64,000 nt of DNA from Peromyscus leucopus (taxonomy: Eukaryota; Chordata; Mammalia; Rodentia; Cricetidae): contig NC_051075.1 of assembly GCF_004664715.2 (NCBI RefSeq), positions 31,888,504-31,952,503 of the forward strand, written 5' to 3'. Under the pieces are notes generated by a model that saw only the letters and a list, made by a program, of their open reading frames with translations, ran no database searches and was not told the origin of the DNA. Positions 35,344 through 47,407 of this stretch are shown here, piece by piece (within the stretch, counting starts at the first letter, position 1; the number at the start of each line of letters is the position of its first letter). A program made the translations under genes and the position numbers.

Positions 35344-35843
35344 CTAGAACAGTGACCATGCAAAATAGGGCTAGGACAACAAACACAAAAAATCAACAAA
35401 ACAACAGCAGTTAATCTATATATTTTAATATAATTGTGAATACTAATGGTTTAATTCTCAAAAAAAAGACAGGGTACTTAATTGTATTAGAAAACAGGAG
35501 ACATCTTTTGGTTGTCTACAAGCAAGATACTTCATCTTCAAAGATAGGTGCTGTTTTATATTAAGTGCAAAGATGGAAAAAAAGTATTCCAAATGGGATC
35601 AGAAGACAAGTGGCTGTTACCATTATGGTATATGATAAAATGGATCACTGATCAAGGGAACAATCTACCAAGAGTATATTATAATACTAAAAACATAAAC
35701 AGTAATCTTGGGCAAGCCCAATTGAATAGAATAGAAACTCCTAGGCATTAAGTTACAGATTAACTTTGATGCAGTAATCGTAGGTGACTTCATTATTCAA
35801 TGGTCAGAAACAGGTCATAAAAAAAGAATGAAAGAAAAAAGAA

Positions 35844-35976
35844 AGGAAGGAAGGAAGGAAGGAAGGAAGGAAGGAAGGAAGGAAGGAAAGGAGGAAGGAA
35901 AGGAGGAAGGAAGGAAGGAAGGAAGGAAGGAAGGAAGGAAGGAAGGAAGGAAGGAAGGAAGGAAGGAAGGAAGGAA
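35844..35976 (+). repeat. (GGAA)n microsatellite inside L1
   Basis: About 130 bp of GGAA with two GGAAAGGA interruptions near 35888 and 35901. It replaces part of the L1 endonuclease coding region. GGAA arrays are ETS-factor core sites; whether any factor binds here is unknown. Confidence 0.97.
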
Positions 35977-36207
35977 AGACCAAAATGGATTTAACCAATA
36001 TCTGCAGAATATTCCATAAACAGTCAGTAATTATACATTCTTCTCTGTAGTTCATGGAAGTGTCTCTGAAACAGATCATATGTTGTTACACAAAGCAGAA
36101 CTCAATAAATTTAGAAAATTTAAAATAACTCCATGTGTTCTACCTGACCACAGTAGAATAAAGCTTGAGATAAATAGCGAAACAAATTTATGAAAATGCA
36201 TGAACTT

Positions 36208-36422
36208 GCCGGGCGGTGGTGGCACACGCCTTTAATCTCAGCACCTGGGAGACAGAGGCAAGCGGATCTCTGTGAGTTCGAGGCCAGCCTGGTCTACAGA
36301 GTAAGTTCCAGGAAAGGTGCAAAGCTACACAGGGAAACCCTGTCTCGAAAAACAAAAAAAAAAAAAAAAAACAAAAAAAAAAAAAAAGAAAAGGAAAGGA
36401 GAGAAAAGAAAAGAAAAGAAAA
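36208..36422 (+). mobile_element. B1 SINE, full length, 16-bp TSD, expanded A-tail
   Basis: The complete B1 runs from gccgggcggtggtggcacac to 'ccctgtctcgaaaa', then about 80 bp of A-rich tail with AAAAG repeats. The perfect duplication gaaaatgcatgaactt occurs at 36192-36207 and 36423-36438. It is inserted in the old L1 ORF2. Confidence 0.97.
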
Positions 36423-37084
36423 GAAAATGCATGAACTTAGGGAGATTAAGCAGCGTGCTATTGAATAATGCATAGGTCACTGTAGAAATCAAGATGGAAA
36501 TAATAAAAAAAAATCCTAAACTAAATGAAAAAAAAAATCAAATGTATCATAACACTTGGGATACAATGAAATCAGGGGTTTTTTTTAGGGGGGATTTTTG
36601 TTTTTATTTTATTCTTCCCTCATAAAATATATGCCAACTTCTGTTTCCCCTCCCTCTACTTCTCCCAATACCCTTCCCCTATGCTCCAGATCCACTCCTC
36701 CTCCATTTCCCTTCAGAAAAGAGCAGGCCTTCCAGGGATATCAACCTAAGACAGCATAACAAGTTACAATAAGACTACACACAAACCCTCCAAATGAAAG
36801 CTGGACAAGGCAGCCCAGTGGGAGAATAAGGGTGCCAAGAGCAGGCAAAAGAGGCAGAGACACCCCAGCTACCAATGTTAGGAGTCCCACTAAAACATCA
36901 ATCCAACAAACATAACATATACACAGAGTACATAGCACAGACCCTTGCAAGTTCCATGATTGCCACTTCAGTCTCTGTGAGCCCCTGTGAGCCTTGCTTA
37001 GTTGATTCTGTGGGGTGTGTTCTCCTGGTGTCCTCAACACAGATGACTCCCACAATTCTTCTTCCCCCTCTTCTGCGGTGTCTT

Positions 37085-37920
37085 TAATTTCTTTCCTTAT
37101 TTGTCTTGACACAGTTTTCATTCAGTAGACAATAGTTCAATTTCATGATTGTGTAGGCTTTCTGTTGTTTCTATTGTTGTTGAAATCCAACATTAGTTCT
37201 TAGTAGTCTGATAGGATGCGTGGGGTTATTTCACTTTTATTATACCTGTTGAGACTTGGTTTGTGACTGAGTATGTGGTCAACTTTGGAGAAAGTTCTGT
37301 GAGGTGCTGATAAGAAGGTATATTCTTTTGAGATTGGGTGTAATGTTCCGTAGCTATCTGTTAGTATCATTTGTTTTGTACAATCCATTAGCTCTAGTAC
37401 TTATATGTTTAGTTTTTGACTGAATGATCTATCCATTGGTGAAAGTGGTGTATTGAAGTCTCCCTCTATCAGTGTGTGAGGGTCGATATATTATTTAAGC
37501 TTCAGTAATGTTTCCTTTACAAATGTGAGTGCCCTTGTGTTTGGAGCATAGATGTTAAAAATTGAAATATCATCTTGGTGGATTTTTCCTTTGATGAGTA
37601 TGACGTGTCCTTCCCCATTTTTTTTTTTTATTAATTTTGGTTTGAAGTCTATTTTGTTAGATATTAGAATGGCTACACCCAGCTTGTCTTTTTAGATCCA
37701 TTTGCTTGGAGAATCTTTCTCTAATTCTTTACTCTGAGGCAATGTCTATCTTTGATGATGAAATGTGTTTTTGGATGCAGCAGAAGGGTGGATACTGTTT
37801 TCACATTCATTCTGTTAGTAGGTATCCTTTTTGAGGAATTGAGACCATTGCTATTGAGAGATATCTATGAGCAATGATTGTTAATTCCTGTTGTTTTGTT
37901 GGTGGTTGTGAGGGTAATGG
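37085..37920 (-). pseudogene. L1 ORF2 endonuclease-only remnant
   Basis: This encodes part of the AP-like endonuclease domain of L1 ORF2p, which in intact L1 nicks target DNA. The open stretch 37388-37200 contains 'EYTFLSAPHRTFSKVDHILS', matching the conserved endonuclease C-terminal part; the D-H of the 'VDHIL' word is retained. Frames are interrupted before and after it. The sequence ends at 'aaagaaattaaagac', just past the endonuclease, where the internal deletion begins. Confidence 0.75.
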
Positions 37921-37973
37921 TGGGTGGGTGGGTGGGTGTGGGGTGCTTCCCTTTTGGTTTTGCTGGTGTGACA

Positions 37974-39135
37974 TTATTTATTTCCTATGTTTTCATGAGT
38001 GTAGTTAACTTCCTTGGATTCAAATTTTAGTACCTTCTGTAGGGCAGTGTTTGTGAGTAGATATTGTTTAAACTTGACTTTATCATGCAGTATTTTGTTT
38101 TCTCCATCTACAGTGCTTGGAAGTTTCACTGAATATACTAGTCTGGGCTGCCATCTGTGGTATCTTAGAGTCTGCAGGAGATCTGTCCAGGTCCTTCTGG
38201 CTTTTAGAGTCTCCAATGAGAAGTCAGGTGTAATTCTAAAAGGTCTGCCTTTACATGTTACTTACTCTTTTTCTCTCACAGCTTTTAAGATTATTCCTTT
38301 TCTTTTTTTTTCATATGTTTAGTATTTTAATTATTATATGATAAGGAGACTTCCTTTTCTGGTCTAATCTATTTGGTGTTTTGTATGCTTCTTGTATCTT
38401 CATAGGCATCTCCTTCAGGTTAGGAAAATTTTCTTCCATGATTTTGTTAAAAATATTTTCTGAGTCTTTTAGCTGGGATTCTTCTCCTACTTCTATTATT
38501 CTTAGGTTAGGTCTTTTCACGTTGTCCCATTTCCCAGATGTTTTGTGTCAGGAATTTTTTAGATTTAACATTTTCATTGACTGATGTATCTATTTCTTCT
38601 ATTGTATCTTCAATGCCTGAGATTCTCTCTTCAATCTCCTTTATTCTGTTGATGATATTTGTGTCTTTAGTTCCCATTTACTTCGCTGGATTTTTCATTT
38701 ACAGAATTCCTCAGTTTGTGTTTTCTTTATTGATTCTATTTCCATTTTTAAGTTTTGAACAGTTTTGTTTCCTTCAACTGTTTATTTCTTGGCTTTCTTT
38801 ATGGGATTTATTTGTTTCCTCCAAATCTTTGTTTCTTTTCCTCATTGCTTTAAGGTATTTCTTCATTTCTTCTTTAAGGACCTCTATCATCTTCATTAAG
38901 ATCTTTTTTCTTGTGCTCCTGCTATGTTGGAATATTGAGAGCTTGCTATAGCAGGATAGCTGAGCTCTAGTGGTGACATATTGCCTTGGCTATTGTTGAT
39001 TGTGTTCTTACCCTGGTGTCTAGGAATCTGTGTTTGGGGTGATTGTACATCTAGGTGCTGATTTCTGAGAGTTTTGTTTTGTTTTATGGGTGTTTTGTTC
39101 CTTGGTTTCTGTTTTCTCTCTGGTCTTCTGGCCAT
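37974..39135 (-). pseudogene. L1 ORF1 (broken)
   Basis: L1 ORF1 encodes the trimeric RNA-binding chaperone of the L1 particle. The start ATG at 39133-39135 opens 'MARRPERKQKPRNKT', a basic N-terminus. The RRM region is visible at 38520-38311 ('MKRPNLRIIEVGEESQLKD', 'IQEAYKTPNRLDQKRKS') and the C-terminal domain at 38216-37974 ('METLKARRTWTDLLQTLR'). These lie in different frames, so at least two frameshifts or stops separate them, and the coiled-coil section is disrupted. Confidence 0.8.
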
Positions 39136-40068
39136 TGTGGTCTGTGTTTGAACAGGTTGTCTCTACCCAATATGGTATGTGGCCTTTTGGCAGCTGGCTT
39201 GGATTCTGGTTGAGCAGGGTGTCTCTGTCTGAGTTGGGGGCTGGGACAAGGTGATGAGGACGCAGGGGATTTGAGAATATGGAGAGTGTGCACTGAAACA
39301 GTGAGAGGTGTCTACAGGTGGGCCTACCTACCTGGAGGTCTGATGGCTGAAGTGGCCTTTGGTTGATCAAGTGGTATCTTAGGAAACTAATTTTAAGAGG
39401 GATACTTATAGCTCAAAGTGCCTAGAATCAAAAATCAGAAAGAGCTTAAATAATGACTTAATGATACACCTAAAGCATTTGGAAGAACAGGAATTACACC
39501 CAAAAAACAGGCAAAAAGAATTATGAAAACCAAGTCAGAAGCTAATGAAATGCAAATGAACAAACAAAAAACAATTTAAAGATTAAATAAAATAAAAGGT
39601 TAGTGCTTTGAAAACATAAAACAAACTGACAAACCCTCAGATGAATTAGCAAAAAGAAAGTAGAAGAGAGAGATTCAAATTAATAAAATTAATTAGAGAT
39701 CAACAAGGACTCACCACATATATCAAAAAATGGAAAATCATAAGGGCATACTTTATAACCCTTTACTCCAGTAAATTAGAAAATCTAAAAGAAACAAATT
39801 AATTTCTAGACAAACTTGACCCATCATAGTGAAGCCAAGATGAAATTAACATTTTTAATGTACCTCTAACAAGAAAGGAGAACAAAGTGGTAATAAGAAA
39901 AAAAATTCCTGACTACAACTTAGCACAGGGACAGATGGATTCACAGCAGACTTCTACCAGCCCTTTAAAGAAGATCTACAACCAATTCTCCTCAAATTCT
40001 TCCATGAAATATAAATAAGACTTTACAAAGTTCAACAAAGCTGATGCTGCTCTAATTCCAAAGACAGT

Positions 40069-40069
<1 letters not shown>

Positions 40070-40123
<54 letters not shown>
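40070..40123 (+). repeat. (GA)n microsatellite inside L1 ORF2
   Basis: Twenty-seven uninterrupted dinucleotides within the reverse transcriptase region of the old plus-strand L1. Confidence 0.97.
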
Positions 40124-40128
<5 letters not shown>

Positions 40129-40983
40129 GAGAACATTATTACTAATGAACGGAGGTCCAAAATTTACCATCAACTACTTGCAAACTGAATTCAGACACTT
40201 ATCAAAAAAAATTCACCAGGGTCAAGTTTGCTTTACCCCAGAGATGAATGGATGGGTAGTTCAACATACATAAATTAGTAATTGTAATAAATCACATGAA
40301 TGGACTTGAAGACAAAGGTCATAAGATCATCTTAATATCTCAATATATGCAAACAAGGCCTCTTGAGAAATCCAGCATCTCTTAAAGATCAATGTTCTAG
40401 AGAGATTAGCAGATGTAAGGAACATAATGTAGAAAGACAATATGTGACAAACTTGAGGCAATCCTATTAATATTAAGAACAAGACACAGCTGTCCACTAT
40501 CTCCATTCCTATTCAATATAGCACTTAAAGTGCTGGCTTGGGGAGAAAGAGAAGGAACAAAAGGGAAAGAAATAGAAGTGTCACTGTTTGTAGATGGGTG
40601 GACATTGCATATAAGATCCTGATGATTCCATCAGAAAACTCCTAGAACCAATTAACACTTTCAGGAAATTGACGGAACACAAAATTGATATACCAAATAT
40701 CAATAGCCTTTCTATAAACCAAGGACAAATGCACTGGGAAAAAAATGTGGAAACAATACCACTCATAATAGCCTCAAAAACAGTAAAATAAAGTTACAGG
40801 GAGTAAATCTAACCAAGGAATTGAAAGACCTATACAATGAAAACTTTAAATCTCTGTAAGTCAAGAAAGAAACTAGAAGATGGAAAGACTTGTCATGATC
40901 ATGGATTGGTAGAATTAATATTGTGAAAATGATTTTCTGACAATCAATAAAAGTATAGGTTCAGAGCAAAGTCAATCAGACTC

Positions 40984-41185
40984 TTGTGGGAATTCTGTCC
41001 GTTCAGCCAATGGTATTAGGGTGACAAGCCCTAGGTTGTGGTCTTGTCTGTGAATGTGGGCAGAACAGCAGGACAACTCCAGCTGGATCAGCAGCAGCGT
41101 CAACTCTGTTCTGTGTCATGAATGTACATTATTCGATTTCTTTCCCTGATAAATTTTACCTGGTCCATTGCATCGGTGTCTCACT
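40984..41185. mobile_element. 202-bp insert in L1, LTR-like
   Basis: Non-L1 sequence lies between L1 ORF2 segments, bracketed by the 8-mer tcagactc at 40976-40983 and 41186-41193. It begins ttgtgggaattctgtcc and contains 'ctgataaattttacctggtcc' near its right end, LTR-like in style. An 8-bp duplication would be unusual for a rodent ERV2 and hAT-like ends are not seen, so the class is open. Confidence 0.5.
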
Positions 41186-42110
41186 TCAGACTCCCAACAC
41201 AGAAATTAAAGAAAATCTTAACATTCACCTTTAAAGACATAGACTCCAGATAGCCAAGGCAATTCTGAGCAAAAAGAATACTGCTGGAGACATAATTATA
41301 ACCTATCTCAAGTTATACAGAGACATACTAATAAAAGCACTATGACACTGGTGCAAAAAAAAAAGACACATAGATCAATGGAATAGAATAAATGAGTTAG
41401 ATTTCATTATGTACAATTACAGCCACCTGATAGCTAGATAAAGATGCCAAAATACATACCGGAGGAAACACAGCATTGTCAACAAATGGTATTTGGGAAA
41501 ACTGGGAATCCACGTGTAGAATAGTAAAACTAGATGTTGTTCTCATCTCTCACTCTAAACAAGAATCCACTCCAAACTGATTAATGACTGAAACATAAAG
41601 CCTGACTCAAAAACGGCTAGAAGAAAAGTTAGGGAATATGCTACAACATACAGGCATGGGTAATGACTTTCTATGGAAACATGGTTGTCTATGTCAAGTG
41701 GTCAGTCCTGTCAACATACGTACAAGTAATTGAAATCTGCATGTACAGGGATGGAACTGGGAAAACAGTTTTACTGAGTGAGGTAACCCAGGAACAGAAA
41801 AACAAATGCTTCCTGTTCTTTCTCCTATGTGGATCCCAGCTTTGAATCTTTAATTTGTTTATTCACCTTGAAGCTCCTGCAGCAGCCAGGAAGCCAGGAG
41901 AGAGGCCACTAGGAAGTGATGCCCAAAGGGAAGGCAACAGTAGAAGGATGCTAATACAAAAGAAGAAAGAAGGAATACTGGGGTGGGGTTTTAACAGGGA
42001 GAAGGGGAGGAGGGGGAGACGATTGAACAGGTGAGGGGATTAACTAAAATAAAGGGGCTATGAAAAAGCTGTTTAGAAATCAACTATCATGTAAACTAAT
42101 TTTTAAATTT

Positions 42111-44319
42111 TAAATTTTAAAATTCTCTGAAGGGAGATACCCTGCATGACTGGAAAACCTTGCTTCTAGAAGTTACAGGTTATTGAACAAAAATCCATGT
42201 GCCAGGAGTTGGGACTCTCATTATGGGCCAGCGAGGCCCCAGAGGCCCCTAAAACAATGAAGGGATGAAGGGTTTTTCCATTTTTCTCCGTTGCCTACTA
42301 AATGATAAGACCCTATTTGGCTGAAGATTTCATACATTTCCATTATATAATATAAAGACATTGAGTTGATACTTAGATGAAAGCTTTTTCCCAGCTGGAT
42401 AGCTTTATAGCCCCCTAAAGTATTGGCAGGCTCTTGGAAAAAACAAACAAACATACAAAAAAAAAAAAAACATAGTCTCTGGCCATCTCTCTTTTATATA
42501 ATATATATTGCATAAAGAGATATATTAGACTGGCTTACACTAAATGGTGTGAGTAACCCCAAAATTGCTGCCTTCATGTTAAAGTGGCTGAAAACGCTTT
42601 TAGGTTTGGATGGATCCCTTAGCCATCTCAATCTGGCACTAAAGTCCTAGCCATTGGTGTTCAGGACATGTTGGAAGGCCTAGGCAACTGGGATTTGATA
42701 TGAGCAAAAGAATGGAGCAGCAGCTACAGGTAGAACTCACCAGCACAATGCTAAGGAAATGAGGCAAAACCAAGACTTTCTCCTCAGACCTCCATAGATG
42801 GGCCATCCCAGGATGGTTCCACCCACATTTAGTTTGGGTCTTCCTGCTTCAAATAACCTGATCAATGAAAATCTCTCCTAGGTGTGCCCAGCAGCCTATC
42901 CTAGTTGATCCTACAACTGAGATTAAGCAAGACACCTAATCTATCCATTTAAAAATTAAATCAAATTGAATAAAATAAACTAATCTGGGTTATATAATAG
43001 AATTAGTATAATTTAGGGCAGAAATCATTTCTTTTTGCTCATACTTGACATTTAGTATATTTTTGACTCAATGTGGCTTAAATCCAATTTTGGCTTGCTC
43101 ATTTTTAAGGTAATATGATTTACCATTTGTCTTTCAAAGATAAGAGCAAAACTGTTATAAAGTAATTGCTGAAACATCTTATGGGAAAACATTTTCTTAG
43201 GGGAATAAAACATTACTCTGAGTAAATCACCTCCCATAAACCTTTGTTTTTGCCTTTGCCTTAGACCCGTCATAAATATTAATGAAATTGACTAAACTTC
43301 CTCCCATTTTTCTTCTTTGTTTTCAGGTTTGTCTTCCCTTTGTGACTGAGAGTATCCAAGGAGATATTAAATTCTCCATCAGGGAGAAAATCTGAGCTGA
43401 GCTGTTTCTCAATAATGTCTCTCATCCTGAGGGCAAGCCAGCTCCTAATCCAGTCAAGATATTAACAAAGGTCCATCTTCTAAGGGATATTTGGGGTATC
43501 TTTTTCTGTCAACTGTAATGCAACTTCATAGAACTTCAGAATATGAAGTCAAAGTATGAGGCGAAGTTATTTTAAATATGAAGTCAGATCAAAAAGCAAA
43601 AGCTAAGAAACATCTAAAGTAAACAGTTAGGGACACTTCATTTCTAGTATCTTATTTTTTCATGTGGATTGTTCTGGTTTAATAGAAGGCAAACAGTCCT
43701 CTAATTATGTGATTTTTAAAATAGATTTCTCTAGATGAATTTAATGAATTATTACAGGTAATTTTATTAATACTATAACTGGGTAGACTTGTCTTTGTTT
43801 AATGGTAGAACAATATGACATTTGCAAAAGGATATGATTAAAAATAAAAGATACATAAGATTTCAAGGGATTATAGCCAAGCATGATACTGATTAATCTG
43901 TAATTTCATGTAACACTGGCAAAACAGCAGATCTGATTTACTGGGCAAATAAATGAATAAACTAGATCTAATCTGATGCAGAACCTAGAGAACGTCCCTT
44001 CTGCAATCCAAATGCACATTTCCTTTTCTTCAATATGAGAGACAGACTCTATTGGCAACCAAACCCAAATCAATCATAGTTACATGAATTTGTCTCTCAA
44101 TATAAATACAAGATATTATAGACCAAAGCTAGGCTGATCACCCCTTGTTACCTAAATCAGAAGAGAAGGCAATAAGATAGTAAGTTAACATGTATGTACA
44201 TGGATACACATGCACCCACTATACAAACAGGCAAATTGATACTATGTAGCTATCAAAGGCAGCTTGTGATATGCTGGGCATACCTAGGAGAATGATACCT
44301 GACCATTTGGAACGATGTC
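42111..44319. other. Mostly unrecognised DNA
   Basis: A segment at 42790-42950 ('ggatggttccacccacattt', 'gtttgggtcttcctgcttc') resembles a dispersed rodent repeat. No gene recognised. Confidence 0.4.
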
Positions 44320-44640
44320 TAAGGGAAGCTGTTTTCCATAGCAGTTGTACCTCTGCATTTTCATCCCCAACCACCTCGCCATGAGTCAGTCGCTCTACTA
44401 CCTGGCCAGCAATCCCTCCATTCTGCTTTTTATTTTGATTTTTTTTATTATAATCATGGTATATTGTAACATCTGATTGTGATTTGGATTTTCATTCCTC
44501 TAATGAATAATTACATGGCACATCTCTTCATGGACTTATTCACAGGCTTCTTTCTTCTTTAGTGAAATGTCTCGTATTCTCCAGGTGGTTTTTTTTTTCA
44601 CCCATTTTTTTTTTGGTTGTTTTTATATATCCTAAAAACC
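44320..44640 (+). mobile_element. Ancient L1 (L1M-like) 3' fragment
   Basis: 'gctgttttccatagcagttgtacc', then 'gattgtgatttggattttcattcc', 'catctcttcatgg', 'tagtgaaatgtct' and 'ttttggttgtttt' follow the order of ancient mammalian L1 3' UTR sequence (a conserved 'gtttccatagtggctgtacc ... tttgatttgcatttc' block). High divergence. Confidence 0.6.
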
Positions 44641-45387
44641 ACCTAAGAACAGAATTCACAGTCTTCACATGGGATCTGATACTCTCAACAAAACTCTTAT
44701 ATACAGTTTACCTGGTTTGGTCAGAGTATTGTAACAAATATGGTATAGCAGTAAATAAATAATGTATCTCATCCAAGCATACATTAATCTTCCAATCTTC
44801 CAGTGAGAATGCTTAATTGGGGTTTTGTTCTCGAAGTTTGCCAGTGTCTGTCAAACTTGAGAATATGCATGTCCTTTAGCCTAGAAATATCGTCTCAAAT
44901 AGTCAGAGCTATATTTAAGGAACTAAGAGCAGAGCTATGCCTCCAAACATTGATAACAAGTGTTACACATGGAAAATATATAAAATTTAAAAATTTTATT
45001 AGAGGATTAAGTAAGGTAACTTTGGTGTAAGCCCACAAGAAACACAGTGGAGTTATTGAACATGGTGCAATCATAAATTGAATTAATTAACTTAGAATGA
45101 AGTGCCTAGCTGATTTTCTTACACTACTTGATAGCACTTATTAGAAAATTATAAATGAGGTTTAATTCTTAAAAAAATAAAATCTAGATGTAAATCTACT
45201 CATTATGTAAATGTTTACTGTCAACTCCTTGCCAAGAGTGGTGCTATGCAGTAACAATCCTGAAAACAGACAAGTATGATCCCACACAAAAAGCACTGCA
45301 AAAAAATATGTCAAACCTGATGGACAGAAAGAACAGTCAAGTTTTAAGGTCTAGAGAGAATGCAGTGGCAAAATGTGGCTTTAAAAT
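44641..45387. other. AT-rich unrecognised DNA
   Basis: No gene or repeat recognised. Confidence 0.4.
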
Positions 45388-45401
45388 TACCAACAAACCA
45401 A

Positions 45402-45563
45402 CCGGGCAGTGGTGGCACACACCTTTAATCCCAGCACTTTGGAGGCAGAACCAGGCGGATCTCTGTGAGTTCGAGACCAGCCTGGACTACAGAGTGAGTT
45501 CCAGGAAAGGTGCAAAGCTACACAGAGAAACCCTGTCTCGAGAAAAAAAAAAAAAAAAAAAAG
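45402..45563 (+). mobile_element. B1 SINE, full length, 14-bp TSD
   Basis: The complete B1 runs from ccgggcagtggtggcacaca to 'ccctgtctcgag' and a pure A-tail of about 19. The duplication taccaacaaaccaa is perfect at 45388-45401 and 45564-45577. The pure tail suggests a young copy. Confidence 0.97.
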
Positions 45564-45755
45564 TACCAACAAACCAATTTACCTCTTTCCTTTACAGGTC
45601 CACATAGAAAGATCGGCAAAGAACAAATTATAGAATAGTGGTTAAATATGTACAGAAGCAGCTGGATCAGAAATTCAGAAAGGATAGACTTCAAACCCTA
45701 GTTATGTCAAATGGGGTAAATCATGGCCTCAAATTAAAAAGGAGCCATTTAAATT

Positions 45756-45867
45756 TCTTTCAGTTAACCTACCTCCTATCCTCTGTTTTCCCCCTGTACT
45801 CTTATAGATATGAAGAATAATATCATACTTTAAAATGTACATCATTTCACATTAACTAAAATGAATA
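45756..45867 (+). repeat. Direct duplication, copy 1 (112 bp)
   Basis: 45756-45836 is identical base by base to 47408-47488 (81 bp), and 45841-45867 to 47526-47552 (27 bp). The sequence is otherwise unique in the window and contains no element I recognise. Confidence 0.95.
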
Positions 45868-46059
45868 ATAATTCAATAATTTATTTTAAATAAGACAGCA
45901 TAATGCCTTTACATAGTAAATGTAAAAGAGTAAAATTTTAATTATTACTCTTATTTAAGTGAATAAAAATGGCAATTTATATCCAAGCAGGCCACCAGAA
46001 ATCATAAAAAGTTAAGAACCAGTCATTAGTCCTTCATTCATCTGTACTAGACTAACTTC

Positions 46060-47400
46060 TAGGCATTACATTTTTTTAATAATATGTTTTATTCTTTAAA
46101 ATTTTCGTACACAGATACAATATATTTTGATCTTATCCATGCCCCTAATATCTCTCTCAAATTCCCCCCAGGAGCCATTAACCTATTTCCCTCCTGATTT
46201 CATTTTTATTATTGTTATTATTAATAATTAATTATTACTTACTAATACTTAAATATTATCCATATGATTATAATTAATTGTTACTTAATAGCCCTCTGAC
46301 TCCATTAGTGCTGATAATAAGAACTTGGACATGGGGCCATCCATTGGGGCTTATGTAACTATTGGCAGTCACAGCCACAAAGAAAAGTGATTTCCCTTCC
46401 TTGGCAGTCATCACCTACCAATAGCTTGTCCAACAGTGGAGAGCCTCCAGAGGCATTCTCCCCTCCATGCTAGAATTCCACCTGGTTTGATATTGTGCAG
46501 TTCTTGTGCAGGTAACCACACTGCTGTGAATTAATGTGTGCATCCACCTGTCACCTGAAAGACAGCATTTCCCTTCCATCAGCTGGCTCTTATATTATTT
46601 CCATTCTTTTTCCTCCATTTTCCATGAACCTTAGATGGGGAAATTGATATTGATGAACAACCTATGACTGAGTACTCCCAGCCATCGATTCTCTGCACTT
46701 TGAGTTATGAGTCTTTGCCTTAGTCATTACTCACTGTAAAAAGAAGCTTCTCTGACCAATATTGAAAGAAACACAAATCATTGTGTATAAACATAAATAT
46801 TAAGAAGGTAGTTTGACAACATGACAATTTATCAAAATATAACTTATAGGCCCCCCACTAGAGCCTGTGATCTCTGAAGTCAAGGGCTTTTAATCAACTT
46901 TATGTGCCAAATATAAAGCTCTTATGGGTATGCCTCAAATCTAGTCATAAAGTGGCTGCTTAGCCTCATAACCATGTTGCTACCATTGCATTCAGTGGGC
47001 ACAGCTTACCTGCCAGCTTGATATTGTAGCATGGAAGGTTCAGATCTGGGTAGTACTGCTAAGGTCTTTTCTTCTTCAACTACCTGCATAGCACTTTCCA
47101 ACATATGAAATTGAGCCAGATAGTGCACCCTGGTAAACTCAAGAAGTAGGGTCTACTCATTTGGTTATCATGGCCACCAAGAGATATGGCAATAGCCTAT
47201 TTGGTTTTGGGTACCTCAGAGACTCTCTGACCAATAAGTATTCAAGATGTATTCCTTACCTAGCACTGTTATCTTCATTAAATAACCTGTGTCTCCTGGA
47301 AGTAGTATTCTCTACCCATACAAAATACCTCTGTCAAACTATTTTTTTATATTATAGATTTAGTTTACAAACCAGTAGATTTCTATGAGACTTCTTTATA
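46060..47400 (-). mobile_element. Old L1 (Lx-type) 3' UTR, antisense
   Basis: Antisense long L1 3' UTR: T/A-rich end at the left ('tattctttaaaattttcgtac'), then 'ggggccatccattggggctt', 'accaatagcttgtccaac', 'gtgcaggtaaccacactgctg', 'aaaagaagcttctctgacc', 'tgccaccattgca'-like 'gctaccattgcattcagtggg' and 'ctctgaccaataagtattcaag'. About 1.3 kb survives, clearly diverged. Confidence 0.75.
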
Positions 47401-47407
47401 CGGCCTC

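Larger units (their letters stand above)
36578..39384 (-). mobile_element. Antisense L1 lacking most of ORF2
   Basis: Reading the minus strand from 39384: L1 5' UTR, ORF1 (39135-37974), the start of ORF2 with endonuclease sequence (about 37920-37085), then an abrupt jump at about 37085 into L1 3' UTR ('gcagaagagggggaagaa'), ending in an A-rich tail at 36578-36610. The whole reverse transcriptase and C-terminus are missing. It is inserted inside the plus-strand L1, whose ORF2 sequence is continuous across it. Confidence 0.8.
35390..42110 (+). mobile_element. Old L1, ORF2 to 3' end, multiply interrupted
   Basis: Sense L1 ORF2 starts in the endonuclease region ('tactaatggtttaattctca', 'cttcatcttcaaagataggtg', 'ggtgacttcattattca', 'ctgaccacagtagaataaagc'). 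It reaches 'gggatacaatgaaatcagg' at about 36577, resumes at about 39385 ('agagggatacttatagctca'), and runs through the reverse transcriptase and C-terminal regions to about 41850, then the 3' UTR to about 42110. Interruptions: GGAA array, B1, a whole antisense L1, a GA array and a 202-bp insert. All reading frames are broken. Confidence 0.8.

Noticed and set aside
38538..38951. 137-aa Phe/Leu/Ser-rich plus-strand frame as a membrane protein
   Set aside because: It is the antisense shadow of an L1 ORF1 coiled-coil region on the minus strand.
36578..42110. Interpretation as one twin-primed L1 (inverted 5' part 37085-39384, sense 3' part 39385-42110)
   Set aside because: The sense L1 also continues to the left of 36578 with adjoining ORF2 sequence, so an antisense L1 inserted into a sense L1 explains all segments better.
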